This document shows, piece after piece, positions 40,861-50,010 of a stretch of DNA of 64,000 nucleotides. This DNA comes from Bog-756 sp963828385 (lineage in GTDB: Bacteria; Actinomycetota; Acidimicrobiia; Acidimicrobiales; RAAP-2). Position 1 is the stretch's first letter; each line of letters begins with the position of its first letter. Both the position numbers and the translations under genes were made by a program. The notes under the pieces were generated by a model, which saw only the letters and a program-made list of their open reading frames with translations, ran no database searches and had not been told where the DNA came from. The stretch is from assembly GCA_963828385.1 (NCBI GenBank), contig CAWHEF010000001.1, positions 1 to 64,000 of the forward strand, read 5' to 3'.

Positions 40861-43121
40861 GTGGATCCGGAAGACGGCACCCTGTGCCCCAGCGGCAGCC
40901 GCTCGAAGCCCGCCGCCCCTGTCCTCGCCGCTGTGGCCTGTGCCGTGGCCATGTGCGCGGTGCTCGTTCCCCTCGGGGCCACCCCGGCGCGGGCCGCCCC
41001 ACCTCTTCTGGCACCCTCGCCTCCCCTCGAATCACCGGCACCGTCGCCGCCTCCTCCTCCAGCTCCGGACAAGGGACCGGGTCCCCGGCTCTGGCCCTCG
41101 TCTCCCAGACGACCGTCGTGAGCCCCGGCCAGCCGTTCGCGCTCGTCCTGCGGCTCGGGCCGGCCCTTCCGCCAGCGTCGCAGCTCGGCTTGACGGTCAC
41201 CGTCTATGACTGCCTCTCGAGCATCTCCGCCTTCGATCAGTCGCTGTCGACGACGCCCGATGGGGCGAGGGTGTCGACGACGGCGGCACCGATCCCGCTC
41301 GACCAGCTGGGCGTGGCCAAAGGGACGGCCGTGCTCTCGATGCCGGTCGAGCCGGACAACGGATCGGTCACGGCTCCGCAGCCCGGCGCGCCGTTCACGA
41401 TCGACCTCGCCTCCAGCGCCGGCCAGTGCGGGGGCTATCCCTCAGGCGTCTATCCCGTCCGGGTCCAGTTGGTCGACACGGGGTCGGGTCAGATGCTCGG
41501 GGCTCTCACCACCGACCTCGTCTACAGCGCCGCCGGACCGGGGACAGAGCGAGTCCGCCTGTCGCTCGTGCTCCCCCTGGCAGCGCCGGTGCCGGCGTCG
41601 CACGGGACGACCCCGCCCGACCTGGTGGCCCGACCGGCCGCCGCCCTGGCCGAGCCGTCGCCACCGACCCTGGACGGGCTCGCCGCCGAGGTCAAGGCCC
41701 TGGCTGATCACCCGACCGTCCCCCTCACCGTCGAGGCCGACCCCCAGACCGTCGCCGCCCTCGCCCTCGGAGACCATCAGGCAACGGTGTCCCAGCTGGC
41801 AGCGCTGGCCGCCGTCCCCGCGGTGCACCAGCTGGCTACGCCCACCTACGTCCCCGTGGACGCCACCGAGCTCGTCGGGAGCGGGCTGAGCAGCGAGCTG
41901 TTCGCCCAGATCGTCCACGGGAACCAGGCGCTCGGCGCCGAGCTCGGGCGCCCGGCGGCGGTCTCGGGACCCTTCGGGCCTTGGTTCACTGCCGGCGGGA
42001 TGACACAGACGACCCTCAGCGAACTGCAGGCCCTCGGCTACAGCCAGCTCGTCCTGCCGGCCGGCGACGTGGCCGGGTCACCGACCAACGGATCGGCCGC
42101 TGAGCCGTTCTCCCTCACCACCGAGCACGGAGCCCCGGTCACCGCCATCGCCTCCGACCCCGACCTCACGGCCCGGCTCACGGCGAACCCGGCCGACCCG
42201 GTGCTCGAAGCCCACCAGTTCGCCGCCGAGCTGGCCCAGATCTACTTCGAGAAGCCGAACGACCCGTCCCCCCGGGCGGTGGCCGTGGTCGCTCCGAGCG
42301 GGTTGAACGACCCCTCCCTCGTCTCAGCCCTCCTCGGCTCCCTCGCCGACAACCCGCTGGTCCAGCCGGTCACCGCCGACGGGCTGTTCGCCACCCTTCC
42401 CGACGTGGCCGCCTGCCGTGAGTCGTGCCGCTTCACCGGGACCCAGGGAAACGGAGGCGGGGGCCTCCCCGTCAGCGCCATCCGGGCCGAGCGCCAGCGG
42501 ATCACCCAGCTGGCCGGGGCGGCACCGGCGGCGAAGGAGGTCGTCACCCAGCTCGGGCAAGGGGTCCTCGCCGGCGAGTCGAATTTGCTCAAACGCCAGC
42601 AGCGCGACGCCGTGCTGGCGAACGTGGGCCGAGCCGTCAACGCCCAGCTCGACCAGCTGACCGTGAGCGAGCGATCGATCACCCTGACGTCCCAGCGGGG
42701 CCGTATCCCGGTCACGATCCAGTCCAACGCCTCCTACCCGGTCACGGCGGCGCTCACGCTCACCAGCGACAAGCTCCTGTTCGCCGACGGGACCACCCAG
42801 TGGACGACAACGGCGACCCTGCTGCCGTCCCACACCAACGTGATCTATGCCGACGTGACGACGCGGGCATCCGGGCTGTTCAAGGTGGGGGTGACCCTCC
42901 GCTCACCGACCGGCGGGCTCGTCCTGTCGACCGGGGAGCTGAGCGTCCGCTCGACGGCATCCTCCGTGGTCGGACTGGTGCTGTCGATCGGCGCCCTCTG
43001 CGTGCTGGTCGCCTGGTGGGTGCGGACCTCGCGCCGCCGGCGGTCGAGACGCCGGGCCACCGACGCCGGGGACGCGCCCGATGACGACGCCCGACGCCTC
43101 GAGGCGGTCGACCGATCGTGA
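40861..43121 (+). CDS. DUF6049 family secreted membrane-anchored protein (apparent frameshift)
   Basis: About 753 residues, in the position of mycobacterial Rv3909 before murJ. The signal peptide (APVLAAVACAVAMCAVLVPLGATPARAAP) is in one frame from GTG 40861. The rest (TSSGTLASPRITGTV onward) is in another, and they join at a run of C near 41002, where one missing C would restore it. The long exported part is followed by a C-terminal span (VVGLVLSIGALCVLVAWWV) and a basic tail. Function unknown; the conserved link with murJ hints at cell-envelope work. Its stop overlaps the murJ GTG. Confidence 0.8.
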
Positions 43122-45031
43122 CCCAGGCGGACGCGGACGGGCTGCCCCTGACAGTCGGAGGCGGGCGGCGGCGCCTGATCGGGGCGACGGCGGGGATGGC
43201 CGTCGGCACGACCGTCTCCCGGGTGACGGGCCTGTTCCGGGTCATCGCCCTGGCCTGGGCCCTCGGCAGCCTCGGCTTCGCCGATGCCTACAACCTCGCC
43301 AACACCACCCCCAACATCATCGTCGACCTGGTGCTGACCGGGGTGCTGTCCGCCACCTTCGTCCCCGTCTTCGTCGACTACCTGTCCACCCGTCGGGCGA
43401 AGGACGCCTGGGAGGCGATCTCGGCGGTGTCGACCGTCACCGTCGTGGTGACGGTGATCGCCACTGTGGCCTTCTTCATCCTCGCCCCCGACATCGTCCA
43501 CCTCTACACGCAGACCAACCACAACGCTGACGTCCACCACCAACAGGAGGTGGCCATCACCCTGCTGCGGTGGTTCGTGCCGCAGCTCACCTGCTATGCG
43601 CTGATCGCGCTGTTCACGGCGCTGTTGAACGCCCGGGGCAAATTCGCCGCCCCGATGTTCGTTCCCATCGCCAACAACCTCGTCGTCATCGTGGTGCTCG
43701 TCTGGTTCCACCTCCTCGTCCCTCACCCGAGCCTCGCCTCGATCGCCGCCAACCATCGGGGGCTCGTGCTCCTCGGGGCGGGCACGACGCTCGGCGTGGT
43801 GGTCCAGGCGGCCCTGCTCGTCCCGTCCCTCGCCCGCGCCCGCCTTCACGTGCACTTCCTGTGGCAACCCGGTCATGCGGCCATGCGGACCATCACCCGG
43901 CTCGGCGGCTGGACGTTCGGTTGGGTGGTGGCGAGCCAGATCGCGCTCTTCGTCATCCTGGCCCTGGCCGACGGCGTCAGTCCCGGAGCGGTCTCGGCCT
44001 ACACCTACTCGTACCAGTTCTTCCTGCTCCCCTACGGAATCGTGACCGTGTCGATCATGAGCGCCGTCACACCGACCCTGTCGGCACGATGGGCCAGGCG
44101 GGACACCGCGGGCTTCCGCCATCGCATGGCGTACGGACTGCGGGGGATGCTGGCCATCATCATCCCCTCGGCGGTGGGCATGCTCATCCTCGCCCATCCC
44201 CTCATCGACCTGATCCTGGCCCACGGGACGACCACGGCCGCCGACGCCCAGCTGACCGGCTCGGCCCTCGCCATGCTGAGCCTAGGCCTCCCGGGATTCT
44301 GCACCTTCCTCTACATGGTGCGGGTCTTCCAGTCGATGCAGGACACGAAGACGGCGTTCCGGCTCTACCTGGTGGAGAACGGCATCAACGTCGTCGTGGC
44401 GGTCGCCCTGGTGCGACCGCTGGGCGTCCGCGGCCTCACCTTGTCCATCTCGGTGGCCTACACCGTCGCCGCCGTCCTGGCCCTGAGTGTGGTCCGCCAG
44501 CGGGTGGGTGGACTCGGAGGGGACGACCTGACCACGCCGGTCAAGCGGGTGGTGGGCGCGTCGGCGGTCATGGCCGTGGTGACGATCGTCGTCGTCAACG
44601 TATCCGGGGCCACGTCCGGCTTCGCCCTGTTCGCCCGCGTGGTCCTGGCCGTGGTCGTGGGGGTGGCGGCCTATGCGGCGACGGCCGCGTTCCTCGGTGC
44701 CCGACACGCCCGCCGACGAGCGAGCGGGAAGGCGCCCGGCGTGGTCGGTGGCACGGCTCCACCCCACCCGTCCGACCCCGAGGGGCCTCCACCCCACCCG
44801 TCCGACCCCGATCCGGGCGCCGGCACACCGGGGATCACCGCGCCGGCCGCCGGACGAGGCGTCGCGTCCGACCCGTCCCATGACAGACTCGGGCTCAAAC
44901 GCCGCGGTTCGGCGTACCGGCACCTACGGCCGATCGACCCGCCTCCCGAGGACGGCGCAGGGTCGACGGCGGCCCGACGAACCCGAGATGAGGAGGACCT
45001 CGATGGCCCGCATACGGGTGGTAACCGATAG
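43118..45031 (+). CDS. murJ: Lipid II flippase MurJ (MviN)
   Basis: Moves lipid II across the membrane for peptidoglycan synthesis. 637 residues, with about 14 spans in the first 520 (for example VGTTVSRVTGLFRVIALAW, FADAYNLANTTPNIIVDL, FFLLPYGIVTVSIMSAVTPTL). The last 100 residues are a Pro-rich cytosolic tail with a short direct repeat (PPHPSDP twice). Unlike mycobacterial MviN there is no pseudokinase domain. GTG start overlapping the DUF6049 stop. The 3' end overlaps degV by 29 bases. Confidence 0.94.
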   Translation: MTQADADGLPLTVGGGRRRLIGATAGMAVGTTVSRVTGLFRVIALAWALGSLGFADAYNLANTTPNIIVDLVLTGVLSATFVPVFVDYLSTRRAKDAWEAISAVSTVTVVVTVIATVAFFILAPDIVHLYTQTNHNADVHHQQEVAITLLRWFVPQLTCYALIALFTALLNARGKFAAPMFVPIANNLVVIVVLVWFHLLVPHPSLASIAANHRGLVLLGAGTTLGVVVQAALLVPSLARARLHVHFLWQPGHAAMRTITRLGGWTFGWVVASQIALFVILALADGVSPGAVSAYTYSYQFFLLPYGIVTVSIMSAVTPTLSARWARRDTAGFRHRMAYGLRGMLAIIIPSAVGMLILAHPLIDLILAHGTTTAADAQLTGSALAMLSLGLPGFCTFLYMVRVFQSMQDTKTAFRLYLVENGINVVVAVALVRPLGVRGLTLSISVAYTVAAVLALSVVRQRVGGLGGDDLTTPVKRVVGASAVMAVVTIVVVNVSGATSGFALFARVVLAVVVGVAAYAATAAFLGARHARRRASGKAPGVVGGTAPPHPSDPEGPPPHPSDPDPGAGTPGITAPAAGRGVASDPSHDRLGLKRRGSAYRHLRPIDPPPEDGAGSTAARRTRDEEDLDGPHTGGNR

Positions 45032-45842
45032 CGCATGTGACCTCTCGGCCGACCAGGCGGCGGCCGTCGGTCTCGCCGTCGTGCCGCTCTCCATCCGCTT
45101 CGGAACCGACGAATTCCTCGACAGGGTCGACCTCTCGACCGACGAGTTCTGGCGCCGGTGCGCCTCGAGCCGGATGCTGCCCGAGACCTCCGCCCCCTCC
45201 CCCGGGGCCTTCCAGCGGTCCTTCGAGGAGGCGGCGGAGGAGGGCTGCGACGGGGTGCTGTGCATCAACCTGTCAGGGGGGGTCTCGGCCACCATCCAGT
45301 CGGCGGTGGCGGCGGCGAAGGCGGTGGCCGATCGGATCGAGGTCCGCACCGTCGATTCTCGGTCCTTGACCCTCGGGCTCGGTTTGATGGCCCTCGACCT
45401 CGCCGAGCGGGCACAGCGCGGGGAGTCGCTCGACGAGCTCGTGGACCGGGCTCAGTCCCTCATCGACCGCACCTACGTGTTTGGGGCCCTCGACACTCTC
45501 GAGCACCTTGAGAAGGGGGGGCGGGTCGGCGGGGCGCGGGCCCTGCTCGGCTCGCTGCTCTCGATCAAGCCGGTCGTGACCCTGAGGGACGGCGTCGTCG
45601 AGGAGGAGTCCAAGCAACGCACCCGGACCCGCTCCCTGCAGTACGTGGCCGACAAGGTCAGGACGTTTCCGTCCATCAGCCGCTTGGCCGTGGCCAACGG
45701 CGCAGCGAAGGACATCGACCAGTTCCTGTCATTGCTCGGCACCGTCGACTCTGAGCATCCACTGCTCGTCTCCGACCTCGGGCCGGTGGTCGGGACCCAC
45801 GCCGGACCGGGGACCATCGGGGTCTGCCTGATCACGGCATGA
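45003..45842 (+). CDS. DegV family fatty-acid-binding protein
   Basis: A 279-residue DegV/FakB-like protein; the family binds a fatty acid and can present it to an acyl kinase. It shows RVVTDSACDLS, SAPSPGAFQRSFEEA, the INLSGGVSATIQSA loop, VRTVDSRSLTLGLG, LEHLEKGGRVGG and ISIKPVV-like LLSIKPVVTLRDG. The ATG at 45003 follows GAGGAGGACC and is chosen despite the overlap with murJ. No acyl kinase gene is nearby. Confidence 0.9.
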   Translation: MARIRVVTDSACDLSADQAAAVGLAVVPLSIRFGTDEFLDRVDLSTDEFWRRCASSRMLPETSAPSPGAFQRSFEEAAEEGCDGVLCINLSGGVSATIQSAVAAAKAVADRIEVRTVDSRSLTLGLGLMALDLAERAQRGESLDELVDRAQSLIDRTYVFGALDTLEHLEKGGRVGGARALLGSLLSIKPVVTLRDGVVEEESKQRTRTRSLQYVADKVRTFPSISRLAVANGAAKDIDQFLSLLGTVDSEHPLLVSDLGPVVGTHAGPGTIGVCLITA

Positions 45843-45963
45843 GCCCGAAGGAGGAGACAGGCAGCCGGGCCTGACGGCTGAGCCGACCCGATCGGCGCTG
45901 TCGGCGTACGGCAACGGGCCACCATAGAGGCAGGCGGCGGGCGATCCCCATTAGTCTCGGGCC

Positions 45964-46314
45964 ATGGATCCGAACCCCGCGACCCCTCCGTCGTCGTCCG
46001 CGTCCTCGACCGTGGCGGGTGACCTGGCCGCCCGCGGCGCGGACAAGGTCGACGAGCTGGTCGCGCTCCTGCGAGACAAGACGGTCCGGCCCCTCACCCT
46101 GGCCACCCGGGCCGTGGTCTTCGGCCTCATCGTCGCCGCCGCCAGCCTGGTGGGCCTCACCCTGGTCTCGATCGCCGTCATCCGGCTCCTCACCGTCTAC
46201 GCCTTCGACGGGCGGGTATGGCTCTCCGATGTCGTAGTGGGGGGCATCTTCGTCGTCATCGGCGTGGCGGCCTGGACCCGCCGTACGCCGTCGGGGAGAG
46301 AACGGCGCTCGTGA
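45964..46314 (+). CDS. Small two-span membrane protein
   Basis: A 116-residue protein. A Ser/Pro-rich start (MDPNPATPPSSSASS) and a short helix (LAARGADKVDELVALLRDKT) are followed by two predicted spans (AVVFGLIVAAASLVGLTLVSIAVI and VVVGGIFVVIGVAAW). No family was recognised. Its stop overlaps the trxB GTG (GTGA), so it is coupled to trxB; the place corresponds to sigM-Rv3912 in mycobacteria, but no sigma factor domain is seen. Confidence 0.7.
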   Translation: MDPNPATPPSSSASSTVAGDLAARGADKVDELVALLRDKTVRPLTLATRAVVFGLIVAAASLVGLTLVSIAVIRLLTVYAFDGRVWLSDVVVGGIFVVIGVAAWTRRTPSGRERRS

Positions 46315-47279
46315 CCGAAGCGAGGCGGCTGGTCATCCTCGGCTCGGGGCCGGCCGGCCTGACCGCAGCCATCTATGCGTCGCGGGCACAGCTCGCCCCC
46401 CTGGTCATCGAGGGGGAGCCGTCGTCGACGAGCGACCAACCCGGTGGCCAGCTCATGCTCACGACCGAAGTCGAGAACTACCCGGGGTTCGTCGACGGGA
46501 TCATGGGGCCCGAGCTCATGCAGGCCTTCCGGGAGCAGGCCGGCCGTTTCGGCGCCGACCACCTGACGGCCAAAGCCACGAAAGTCGACCTCTCGACACG
46601 GCCGTTCGCCGTCTGGACCGGCGATGCCGATGCCGTCGAACCGACCTACGAGGCCGAGGCTCTGATCATCGCCACCGGCGCGCAGTCCCTCATGCTGAAC
46701 GTGCCGGGCGAGGACCGGCTCCTCGGATACGGCGTGTCGACCTGCGCCACCTGTGACGGGTTCTTCTTCCGCGACCGGCGCATCGCCGTGGTAGGCGGCG
46801 GCGACTCGGCCATGGAGGAGGCGCTGTTCCTCACCCGCTTCGCCACCACCGTGACGCTGATCCACCGCCGGGGCGAGCTGCGGGCCTCCAAGGTGATGCA
46901 GCAGCGGGCGTTCGCCAACGAGAAGATCGAGTTCGTCTGGAACAGTCGGGTCGTCGAGGTGCTCGGTGACTCGACCGTCTCCGGGGTGAGGATCTCCGAC
47001 ACCGAGAGCGGGAAGGAGTCGACCCTCGAGGTGAACGGGCTGTTCGTCGCCATCGGCCACCAGCCGAACACCTCGCTGTTCAAGGGACAGCTCGAGATGG
47101 AGGACAGCGGGTACCTCCGCACCTACGACGGCAGCCGAACCAATGTGGACGGTGTGTTCGCCTGCGGAGACGTCCAGGACCACCGGTACCGCCAGGCCGT
47201 CACGGCGGCGGGGTCCGGATGCATGGCCGCCATCGACGCCGAGCGGTGGCTCGAGGAACAGGACTCCCTGACCCACTGA
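46311..47279 (+). CDS. trxB: Thioredoxin reductase
   Basis: FAD enzyme that reduces thioredoxin with NADPH, 322 residues. It shows the FAD motif VILGSGPAGLTAAIYASRA, GGQLMLTTEVENYPG, the redox pair in VSTCATCDGFFF (CATC), the NADPH motif VVGGGDSAMEEALFL with HRRGELRASKVMQQRA, and VFACGDVQDHRYRQAVTAAGSGCMAA at the end. GTG start at 46311. Confidence 0.96.
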   Translation: MTEARRLVILGSGPAGLTAAIYASRAQLAPLVIEGEPSSTSDQPGGQLMLTTEVENYPGFVDGIMGPELMQAFREQAGRFGADHLTAKATKVDLSTRPFAVWTGDADAVEPTYEAEALIIATGAQSLMLNVPGEDRLLGYGVSTCATCDGFFFRDRRIAVVGGGDSAMEEALFLTRFATTVTLIHRRGELRASKVMQQRAFANEKIEFVWNSRVVEVLGDSTVSGVRISDTESGKESTLEVNGLFVAIGHQPNTSLFKGQLEMEDSGYLRTYDGSRTNVDGVFACGDVQDHRYRQAVTAAGSGCMAAIDAERWLEEQDSLTH

Positions 47280-47361
47280 CACGGCGTTCCGACCTGTCGG
47301 GCAGGCGGGGACGGCTCCCCGGAGGCCCCTGCGATGGAGAGACCCGCTCCTCGTCGGAACG

Positions 47362-47387
47362 GGAATGTCGAACCCGGTCCTGTGGTT
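47362..47387 (+). promoter_or_regulatory. SigR/SigH-type promoter for trxA
   Basis: GGAAT (47362-47366), exactly 18 bases, then GTT (47385-47387): the consensus of the thiol-stress ECF sigma factors SigR (Streptomyces) and SigH (mycobacteria). It is 68 bases upstream of the trxA start, which is preceded by AGGAGGAAGAG. Thioredoxin genes are known members of that regulon. Confidence 0.65.
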
Positions 47388-47454
47388 GACCTACTCGGTC
47401 CCGACGGCGGGACGCTAGGTACGAGCCCGGACACGGGTAGGAGGAAGAGACCCC

Positions 47455-47781
47455 ATGAGCGAGAAGATCGCCACCCTGACCGACGCTAGTTTTGACGAGC
47501 ATGTCAAGTCGTCGGATGTCCCCGTGCTGGTGGACTTCTGGGCGGAATGGTGCGGCCCGTGCAAGATGATCGCTCCCGTGCTGGAGGAGATCGCCTCCGA
47601 ACAGGAGGGCAAGCTGGCGGTAGCCAAGCTCAACATCGACGACAACCTCGACGTCACCCGCCGGTTCGACGTGATGAGCATCCCGACGCTCATCCTGTTC
47701 AAGGACGGAGAGGCAGCGGCCCGGCTGGTTGGCGCCAAGGGAAAAGGCCAGCTCCTCGAAGAGATCTCCGCCCACCTCTGA
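47455..47781 (+). CDS. trxA: Thioredoxin
   Basis: A 108-residue thioredoxin. The redox motif WAEWCGPCKM, the conserved FDVMSIPTLILFKDGE with cis-Pro and the closing GAKGKGQLLEEI are all present. Reduced by TrxB, it supplies electrons to ribonucleotide reductase and peroxiredoxins and repairs disulfides. It is 175 bases after trxB with its own promoter candidate. Confidence 0.96.
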   Translation: MSEKIATLTDASFDEHVKSSDVPVLVDFWAEWCGPCKMIAPVLEEIASEQEGKLAVAKLNIDDNLDVTRRFDVMSIPTLILFKDGEAAARLVGAKGKGQLLEEISAHL

Positions 47782-47839
47782 GCCGGCGCGCTGCTAGGCC
47801 CCGCCCAGCGGCGCTCCCCAGCCCCCAGAGCAACAGGGC

Positions 47840-48830
47840 GTGAGCACCGCCGAGTCGATCTGGCTCGAGGTCGGGGTGGGCGGTGCAGCCGTGGCCGACG
47901 TCCAGCGCCGCCTGGAGCAGCTCGGGCTCTCCACCGGCATCGATGCTCGGGGCCAGTTCGGAGCCGGTACCCGGGCGGCGATCGAGGCGTTCCAGTACCG
48001 CCGGGGCCTTCGGGTCGACGGGGTGTGTGGGCCGCAGACCTGGTCGGCTCTGGTCGAGGCCGGGTACCGACTCGGTGACCGGTTCCTCTACCGGAGGACG
48101 CCCATGCTGCGGGGGGACGACGTCGCCGAGCTCCAGCAACGCCTGAGCGCCCTGGGTTTCGACACCGGCCGGGTCGACGGCATCTTCGGCGATCTCACCT
48201 CGGCCGCTCTTGGCGACTTTCAGCGCAACGTGGGCATCCCTGTCGACGGCATCGCCGGGGCGGCGACGGTCTCCGAGTTGCTGCGATTCGGCACCCGCCA
48301 TGACGGCAGCGAGCTCGTCACCTCGGTGCGCGATCGCGAGCGGTTGCGCCAAGCGCCGCGCACCCTGGCCGGGAAGCGGGTGGCGATCGGCGAGGAAGGA
48401 GGCCTCGACGCCATCGTGGCCGCCCTCCGCCGGTTGCTGGCCAGCCACCATGCGCTCGTCACGACCCACCACCACCCGAGCGGCTCGATCCAGGCCTCGG
48501 AGGCCAACGCCGGCCGGGCGGAGGTCTTCGTCGGCCTCCGCATCGGGTCCGGCGCACCAGCCTGCTCGACCGCCTACTACGCCGGCTACCGGTACACGTC
48601 GCCCGGAGGGCGCCTTCTCGCCGAGCTCCTCCAGGCCCGCCTGCCCGACCGCGCTCCACGTCGCCGACGGGGGAAGCCGGGGGATGTCGCTCCCGCTCCT
48701 GCGCGAGACGCGGATGCCGGCGGTGGTGTGCGAGATCAGCCCGGCCACCGTCGTCGTCGAGCACGCCGCCGCCGTGGCCGGGGCGGTCGTCGACGCCCTC
48801 GGCGAGTGGGTCGGGGCGACCTGGGACTGA
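47840..48830 (+). CDS. cwlM: CwlM-like degenerate N-acetylmuramoyl-L-alanine amidase (apparent frameshift)
   Basis: Ortholog by position (trxA-cwlM-parB) and architecture of mycobacterial CwlM, a regulator of MurA and lipid II rather than an enzyme. Two peptidoglycan-binding domains (VADVQRRLEQLGL...GPQTWSAL; DVAELQQRLSALGF...GAATVSELL) precede an amidase_3-like domain. The zinc-binding DPGHGG motif is replaced by AIGEEGG, so catalysis is unlikely. The end (LHVADGGSRGMSLPLLRETRMPAVVCEI) is in another frame; the switch is near 48645, consistent with a one-base indel. GTG start at 47840. Confidence 0.83.
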
Positions 48831-48942
48831 TCTGTGCCTCACCGTCCAGTTGCGCCTTACGGCAGGCCTGTACGTATTCCACAACTTCATGCACAGCTTG
48901 TGGATAACGCTCGACCATCAGTTCACGGAGAGGGACGGTCAC
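48736..48942 (-). CDS. Possible small protein antisense to the cwlM 3' end
   Basis: GTG at 48942 opens a frame whose first 40 residues look protein-like (TVPLRELMVERYPQAVHEVV, then EYVQACRKAQ), while the rest is Arg/Pro-rich antisense sequence of cwlM. Upstream, TTGACA and TATTTC (19 bases apart) form a promoter-like pair that would start a transcript about three bases before the GTG, so the message would be nearly leaderless. It is either a short real gene with a frame break or just a promoter region. No family recognised. Confidence 0.3.
   Translation of the reverse strand: MTVPLRELMVERYPQAVHEVVEYVQACRKAQLDGEAQISPRSPRPTRRGRRRPPRPRRRRARRRRWPG
48899..48907 (-). promoter_or_regulatory. Isolated perfect DnaA box near parB
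   Basis: TTATCCACA on the minus strand, a 9 of 9 match to the DnaA box, in the AT-richer gap between cwlM and parB, about 9 kb from oriC. Confidence 0.6.
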
Positions 48943-49029
48943 TCTACGCTAGAAATAGGGGCTCAGATGGCCGTTATGTCAAGTGAAAACCACGTTTCGC
49001 AGTATCACGCTCCGGTCCGTGCCGCAGGA

Positions 49030-50010
49030 TCAGAGATCCGCTCGACCGACCATCAACTTGTAGATCCGCTCGAGGTCTTCGAGGGTGGCGAACTCCACCA
49101 CGACCCGGCCGTGCTTCGCTGACATCTCCACCTTCACTCGGGTGTTGAGGTGCCGGGCCAACAGTTCCTCGAGCTCGAGGGTGCCCGGCGGTGGGAGCCG
49201 TCGCCCCCCGGTCGTCGGGACCGGGGTCCGTTCCCGAGAGCGCAGGTCGGTCACCCCGCCCGGCGAGTCGGCTGGTGGGGCCCCCTCCGTCACCGCTCCG
49301 GGATCGAGTGAACCGGTCGGCTCTCCTCCCACGCCGACGCTGCGCCGCACCAACTCCTCTACCGCCCGCACCGAGAGATCCTCTGCCACCACCGCCTTGG
49401 CGAGTGCCTCCTGGTACCCGCGGTCGGGCGTCCCGAGAATGGCTCGAGCATGCCCGGCGGAGATCTGACCCTCGACGAGAAGCCGCTGGGCGCCGGCGGG
49501 CAGCTGGAGGAGGCGCAGGACGTTGGTCACGGCGGTCCGACTCTTGCCCACCCGCTTGGCCACCTGGTCGTGGGTGTAGCCGAACTCCTCGATGAGCTGT
49601 TGGTAGGCAGAGGCCTCTTCGAGGGAGTTCAGGTCCTGGCGATGCAGGTTCTCGACGAGAGCCTGCTCGAGGCTGTGGTGATCATCGGTCGATTGGATCA
49701 GGACCGGGATCGTCTGCAGGCCGGCCCGCCGGGCCGCCCGCCACCGTCGTTCCCCCGCCACCAACTCGAACTCATCGGAACCCCCGACACCGACCTCGCG
49801 GACGAGGACCGGTTGCAGGACACCGAGCTCCCGGATGGACGCGGCCAGTGACGCCATCGTGTCCTCGTCGAAACTGACCCTCGGCTGGCGAGGGTTCGGC
49901 CGGATGCTGCCGATCGAGACCTCTCTCAGGGTCGACGACCGGTCGCCGGCGCCCTCGGGCGGCGGGATCAGGGCACTGAGCCCCTTGCCCAGGCCGCTAC
50001 GTCGTGCCAC
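49030..50010 (-). CDS. parB: Chromosome partitioning protein ParB
   Basis: Binds parS and loads SMC; 326 residues. GLGKGLSALIPP opens the protein (the ParA-contact end), then the ParB/CTPase core with IRPNPRQPR and LVAGERRWRAARRAGL, ENLHRQDLNSLEEA, and the helix-turn-helix DQVAKRVGKSRTAVTNVLRL with GQISAGHARAIL. A 60-residue Pro-rich linker precedes the dimer domain. GTG at 50010, overlapping the parA stop by 14 bases. Confidence 0.95.
   Translation of the reverse strand: MARRSGLGKGLSALIPPPEGAGDRSSTLREVSIGSIRPNPRQPRVSFDEDTMASLAASIRELGVLQPVLVREVGVGGSDEFELVAGERRWRAARRAGLQTIPVLIQSTDDHHSLEQALVENLHRQDLNSLEEASAYQQLIEEFGYTHDQVAKRVGKSRTAVTNVLRLLQLPAGAQRLLVEGQISAGHARAILGTPDRGYQEALAKAVVAEDLSVRAVEELVRRSVGVGGEPTGSLDPGAVTEGAPPADSPGGVTDLRSRERTPVPTTGGRRLPPPGTLELEELLARHLNTRVKVEMSAKHGRVVVEFATLEDLERIYKLMVGRADL

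Noticed and set aside
44755..44815. Direct repeat in the murJ tail as a mobile-element footprint
   Set aside because: It is a short in-frame duplication (PPHPSDP) in a disordered tail, with no element between the copies.
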